Shown piece by piece: positions 59,719 to 64,000 of a stretch of 64,000 bases of DNA (the first letter of the stretch is position 1; the number at the start of each line of letters is the position of its first letter). Under the pieces are notes generated by a model. The model did no database searches. It worked only from the letters and a program-made list of their open reading frames with translations, and was not told the DNA's origin. Position numbers and translations under genes: made by a program. The DNA comes from Fremontodendron californicum (taxonomy: Eukaryota; Streptophyta; Magnoliopsida; Malvales; Malvaceae), in the NCBI GenBank assembly GCA_030761205.1, contig JAULJL010000015.1, positions 3,944,001-4,008,000 on the forward strand, read 5' to 3'.

Positions 59719-61921
59719 CTGTCCATCCATTTTCCTATATCATTTCATGTGATCACGATCTTACTTACTTTCAATTAAGTTCGTAAAATCCGTCAAAAAG
59801 GCAACAAAAAAAAAAACCCCACCTTTAATTTCGCCCCCTCCATCAAAATTATCATTCAAAACAGGGAATTTATAAACTTGTTTGCTTCTTTTTCTGTTTT
59901 TGTTTTTGTTTTTCAGCTAGTAATTAATCTGATAAAAGGAGGGCCAGGATACAATATGCATAAAACAAAAGAAAAACAAGCTGATAAGGAAATACAACAA
60001 AAGGTTTGATTTTGGGAAGGGATATTAGTTCCTGCCAGTGCCAGAGAAAAGCATTACAATTTACAAGAGCAAAGGCGTCGTTTGCTTTGTCCCAATTGTT
60101 TCTGTTGGGTTAGCCTTTTTGTAACGGACAGAACATGGCCCTTGGAATCACTAATCCCAAGTTCATCGTTAAGTAAATAAATGAAAAAAAAAGGGAGGTG
60201 GGTCAAAGTTTTCTTTAATGTTAACATATGGCTTTGCTAGATTGACTGAAATGGGCTTGACCAGTTAAACATGAACCTACCAGTGGTTTAAACCAGTGGA
60301 CTTGGTGATGATGAACTCACTGCCACTGGCTTTGGAGTTTGGAAGCAGGGATCACCTCTCTTTCCCTCTTCATGACTCAGGATTTGATATTTGACTCCTA
60401 AAGAGAAACCTTAACAATTCCATTTGATTGGCCATTAATATTATGCCCTTAAAATCATTTTCATTTCCTACATCTCCACTCATGGCTTCCCCTTTTTATT
60501 TTTACTTTTTTTAAGATAGTTTTTTTTCATAGGAAACATTTTACATTTACTGAATCCATGAAGGTACTGTGTAGTAACAGTAATTTAAGGAAATAAGAAA
60601 AAATGTTCTTAAAGAAGAGGACGAAGTCCAGGGGTAGGACATGAGAGACACAAAGGGAAGTCTAAATCACTATAATTAAATAAAAACTTTCCAAAGTCCG
60701 GTATCCAATGACCATTCAGGCTCCCGCGTGCATGGCTCAGCCCTATAACTTTTCTAAAGAGACTATTGGTTTTGGGTTTTGGATGTTTTTTTTGTTTAAA
60801 GTTGGATGCGATTGTTAGCTTAACCAAAATCTTTCTTAGATTTTGCATTATTATATTTGTCTCATAAAAGAAGAGGAACGACAACCAAATACATGGAATG
60901 TGTGCTAAATTCTGCTGTGGATTCTGACCTTTCTTCCACATTATCATGATTTTGGTATATAGTAAAAAACAAAGCTTGAATTTGGAGTAAGAGTATTGAT
61001 TGAATTTTTAGTAGGGTACTTTGAAAAGGGGAAAAAAAAGGTCCATTAGTGTTTAAACATTTCATATATAATTGTAAGGATAGAGATTACAAATGAATTA
61101 ATTTATTACAAGAAGAACTCCATTGAGAATGACAATGAAAGCAACTTGCATAGCTGGGACCATTAATATTTATTAGATTTAGTTCTCACCGAATATTTAA
61201 TGTTTTGTCAACAAACTCTGAAGAAATCAGGAGGTTTGGTTTTGCTTTTACATTGAGCAATGAATTTCATTTCACATCATGACCATTTCTTCATGTTTTT
61301 ACAGCTCTAAATTTTGAGTTCTACAAGCATAATCATACTTATTAAAGCAATAATTAACTTTGGGTTATTTTTCTTGAAAGCCATGGAAAACTGATTTTTA
61401 TTTTTAAATTAACATTGAACTCCTTGATATGCCCTTTGCCTAAGCCACCTAATGTATTATCAAGCATATTCAAGAGCAGGTTGGTTCTGTGTAATTAATT
61501 TTTGTATGATTTATTTATTAAAATATTTACAATTCATTATGTGATGGCATCATGGCAATTGGCATGGCTGAATTCCCCCTTTAAAGTTTGGTGTATGCAA
61601 CATTATATACCTAAACAATTTTTCAAACCAAGTAAATATATTTTATTAGTTGTTCATGATCATTTAAAATATTAAAATTCAAATTTTAATATTTACAATC
61701 TTTTTTTCATTTTTTATTTCTAGACTGCAGTCTTTTTTAAAAAAAACAATAATAAGTCAGGTCAGCATGGGAGAAAAATAGTTACTGATTTCACCAAATT
61801 TTTTTCGGGGAATCATTAGATTTGTAGGTTTCTTTATGCTTTTGTTTTTTCTCTTTGTGATTGAGGAAGAATTAGCTACCTTTTTTTCCTCCCTGGCTGG
61901 AAGCTAAGCCTAACAGTATCT
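58925..61921. other. Promoter side of the GH28 gene and spacer
   Basis: The first several hundred bases upstream of 58924 should hold the GH28 leader and promoter. A (CT)n run lies at 59675-59712 (GA on the gene strand), about 750 bp upstream of the ATG. Open frames at 59200-59481 and 60609-61065 show no family resemblance. Confidence 0.45.
59675..59712. repeat. (CT)n microsatellite
   Basis: An uninterrupted CT run of about 38 bp. GA/CT tracts often lie in plant 5' leaders and core promoters. Confidence 0.9.
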
Positions 61922-62251
61922 AATGGAGGTAGACCTGTTAATGGGTCAGATAGTTCGTTCGGTCCGGTTCGTATTAGATCAGGTTTGAATATAATTTTTT
62001 ATGATCCGGACTTGCTCGACCCGGCCCGGATAATTGTTAAAGTATTAAAATATTATTATTTTTATTTAAATTTAAATTTAATTATAAAATATATATAAAT
62101 ATTAATAACAAATAATTTTTTAATATTTTAATATATTTAAATAGTGAAACGAGTTTATACGGGCTGATCCGAACCCGACCCGAATGGACTTGAGCAAAAA
62201 ATAAAAAAAAATTCGGACCGCGACCCGGTCATAGATAGATCTAAATGGGAG
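61922..62251. mobile_element. Small hAT-type MITE, family B copy 2
   Basis: The element spans 61930-62243 (314 bp). Its left end is TAGACCTGTTAATGGGTC and its right end, inverted, TAGATCTATCTATGACC. The 8-bp flanks AATGGAGG (61922-61929) and AATGGGAG (62244-62251) are a decayed target duplication. GC-rich edges surround an A/T core, as in 46156-46418. Confidence 0.78.
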
Positions 62252-64000
62252 TAAGACTTGGAATCCTCATTATAAAATGCTAATAGAAACTTAATAGTAT
62301 TAATAATAACAATTCTGTTATTATAAAATAGTAACAGCAACGAAAATAAAAGATGTTGTAGTAGTAGTAGTGATTTTATTTCACTATCTCATAAAAAAAC
62401 TTAATAGTATTAATAATAGTTTGAACCTAGAATTTAATTTAATTAGTTTATGTTATTATCTTTAATAAATTTAAAATTTCAATTTCAATCTCTATAATTT
62501 TTTTTTTATTCTCAAACTATTATCTTTTTTTATAAAATAATAATAGTTTTTATTTTCTACGTGAGACTGATTGACAGACAACTTAAGTGGTCCATCATGT
62601 TATTAACAAACCCAACTACTTATTTGTCTGTTGCATATAAATGATAGAAAAATATTAATTAATATTTAGTGACACTTGTGATAATGATATATATATAAAA
62701 ATAAAAGTATAATTAATATATATATTTTTTAATTTAACAAAATCAATGTATTAAAAGTAAAACACTTTTTTAAAATGTAAAAAAATAATTTTTAACCGAT
62801 GTTTATAGACACCGAATAAATAAACCCTAAATAATAATACTTTACCAAGCATTACTTTTTAACAAATGGTTTAATGTACAGCTGACCTTAATTTAAATAG
62901 AAAAAACATGAGAATTTCATATAATCCTATTGGTCAAAAAGCTGTTAAGGGTATATTCTTCTGTAAAGAATATGTCAAAACAAATATGAAGCAAGGAGAT
63001 TCGGTTTTATAGAACTATTTTCCAAAACAAACAAAGAATAGGATTATGTTTTTTTTTTCTTTTCAAAATACTAATGTAAATTACTGGTTATTTGTATCAT
63101 GCTTAAAAAAAAAAAAAAAAAAACTCTAGACTGCTCATATAGCTAGGACCATTTAATAATAATTTGTATGCCTCGTTAATAGATTCAATTTATGCTTTAC
63201 TCTTAATTATCAAAATGAATAATGCTTAGAAGAAACGTTGTCGTTGACTCATTGCAGAAAAAAAATAAATTGAATTAATTGATTAAAAAGGGTTATGATG
63301 TAACATAAATATTTTCCCTACATTGCATAATTATATTTAAATAAGGGAGGTGACCATCCCAATTTCTCTATCAAATCACTTTTAAAATCACTTGTAATTA
63401 TAAAGTTAATTATATATATATGAGTTTGTTTTTGATAAATTGATAATTAAATTTTTTTAATTTTATAAATCGTGTTAAAAATCTAACATATCTCATTATT
63501 TTTTTAATATATCTTAAATGGTATGCATTAATTTATTAATTTTTCTTATGAAATTTAAAATTTTTTTTGACAATAAATAAAATAAAATAATATATATTTC
63601 TTTTGACTCCATCCAAGATCTCGAGTGAGGAACACAACTAATCTTTGCTTGATTTTTAATCTTTTTAACTTTACAACGAATTAATCATAATAATTTACTG
63701 CATTGATACTCGATTTTATATTTTGGAACTTGTTCCAATAATTTAACTTGGCAACAAACACATGCTAAGGATACGGGACCAATACTGAAAACTGTCCCCT
63801 CCTTCCCAAATTCATGGGCCCTCAAATAAATAAATAAAATGTAGATGTCCGTACATATAAATTGCTTCTTGCTTTACTCTTTATTTACACTTTGATGATG
63901 CCATTGCCCAACTCTTTTATCTTTTTTCATCTCTTCTCTTTTGTTTAGGATCATAAGACTGAACTTCTTTTTCCTTTTTTGGGTCATTAGATTGGGTTTG
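62252..64000. other. AT-rich spacer to window end
   Basis: No gene, RNA or bounded element recognised. Long A-runs (about 63105-63123) and scattered TA repeats. A pyrimidine-rich stretch at 63870-63980 could be the leader of a plus-strand gene beyond the window; this is only a guess. Confidence 0.4.

Noticed and set aside
60609..61065. Overlapping minus-strand open frames of 112 and 67 residues
   Set aside because: No similarity to any family I recognise, low complexity, and no splice signals supporting longer genes.

Overview
The window is nuclear DNA from a eudicot plant. It is AT-rich between genes, its genes are split by short GT-AG and a few GC-AG introns, its proteins align best (from memory) with Arabidopsis families, and it holds typical plant transposons (hAT, CACTA, Ty1/copia, tRNA-derived SINEs). 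The species cannot be named from the sequence; a woody rosid is a guess.

Seven protein-coding genes could be rebuilt exon by exon with phases that close. In order: (1) minus strand 3925-9803, meiotic axis protein ASY3, 10 coding exons, 811 aa; (2) plus strand 14712-18812, plastid protoporphyrinogen oxidase, 9 exons, 539 aa; (3) plus strand 22471-23337, a short Aux/IAA repressor of the IAA20/30/31 clade, 4 exons, 176 aa; (4) minus strand 25248-26169, a secreted GH19 chitinase, 2 exons, 274 aa; (5) plus strand 42427-45434, a WRKY47-type group IIb transcription factor, 6 exons, 498 aa; (6) plus strand 47760-55411, a DHHC palmitoyltransferase, 9 exons, 506 aa, whose 5.45 kb seventh intron holds a decayed Ty1/copia element; (7) minus strand 56008-58924, a GH28 polygalacturonase-like protein, 6 exons, 466 aa, convergent with gene 6. 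The genes belong to unrelated pathways (meiosis, tetrapyrrole synthesis, auxin response, defence, lipid modification of proteins, cell wall). The only plausible link is that the chitinase promoter carries a cluster of W-box cores, the kind of site bound by WRKY factors such as gene 5.

The rest is mobile DNA and AT-rich spacer. Its content is unusually well preserved: five hAT-type elements in two families with 8-bp target duplications, a complete 5.3 kb CACTA element (33184-38501) with a TTC target duplication and arrays of palindromic subterminal repeats, an inverted pair of tRNA-derived SINEs with target duplications, and the intronic copia element. Large stretches (29.3-33.2 kb, 38.5-41.9 kb, 59.7-64 kb) show no gene.

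I found no evidence of a wholly new biological system. The points most worth a second look are three GC-AG introns in two genes (two in ASY3), the CACTA element that retains an accessory-type ORF but apparently no catalytic transposase, the reiterated RT/RNase H fragments inside the copia element, the degenerate degron of the Aux/IAA protein, and palindromic W-box and auxin-response motifs upstream of the WRKY and IAA genes.
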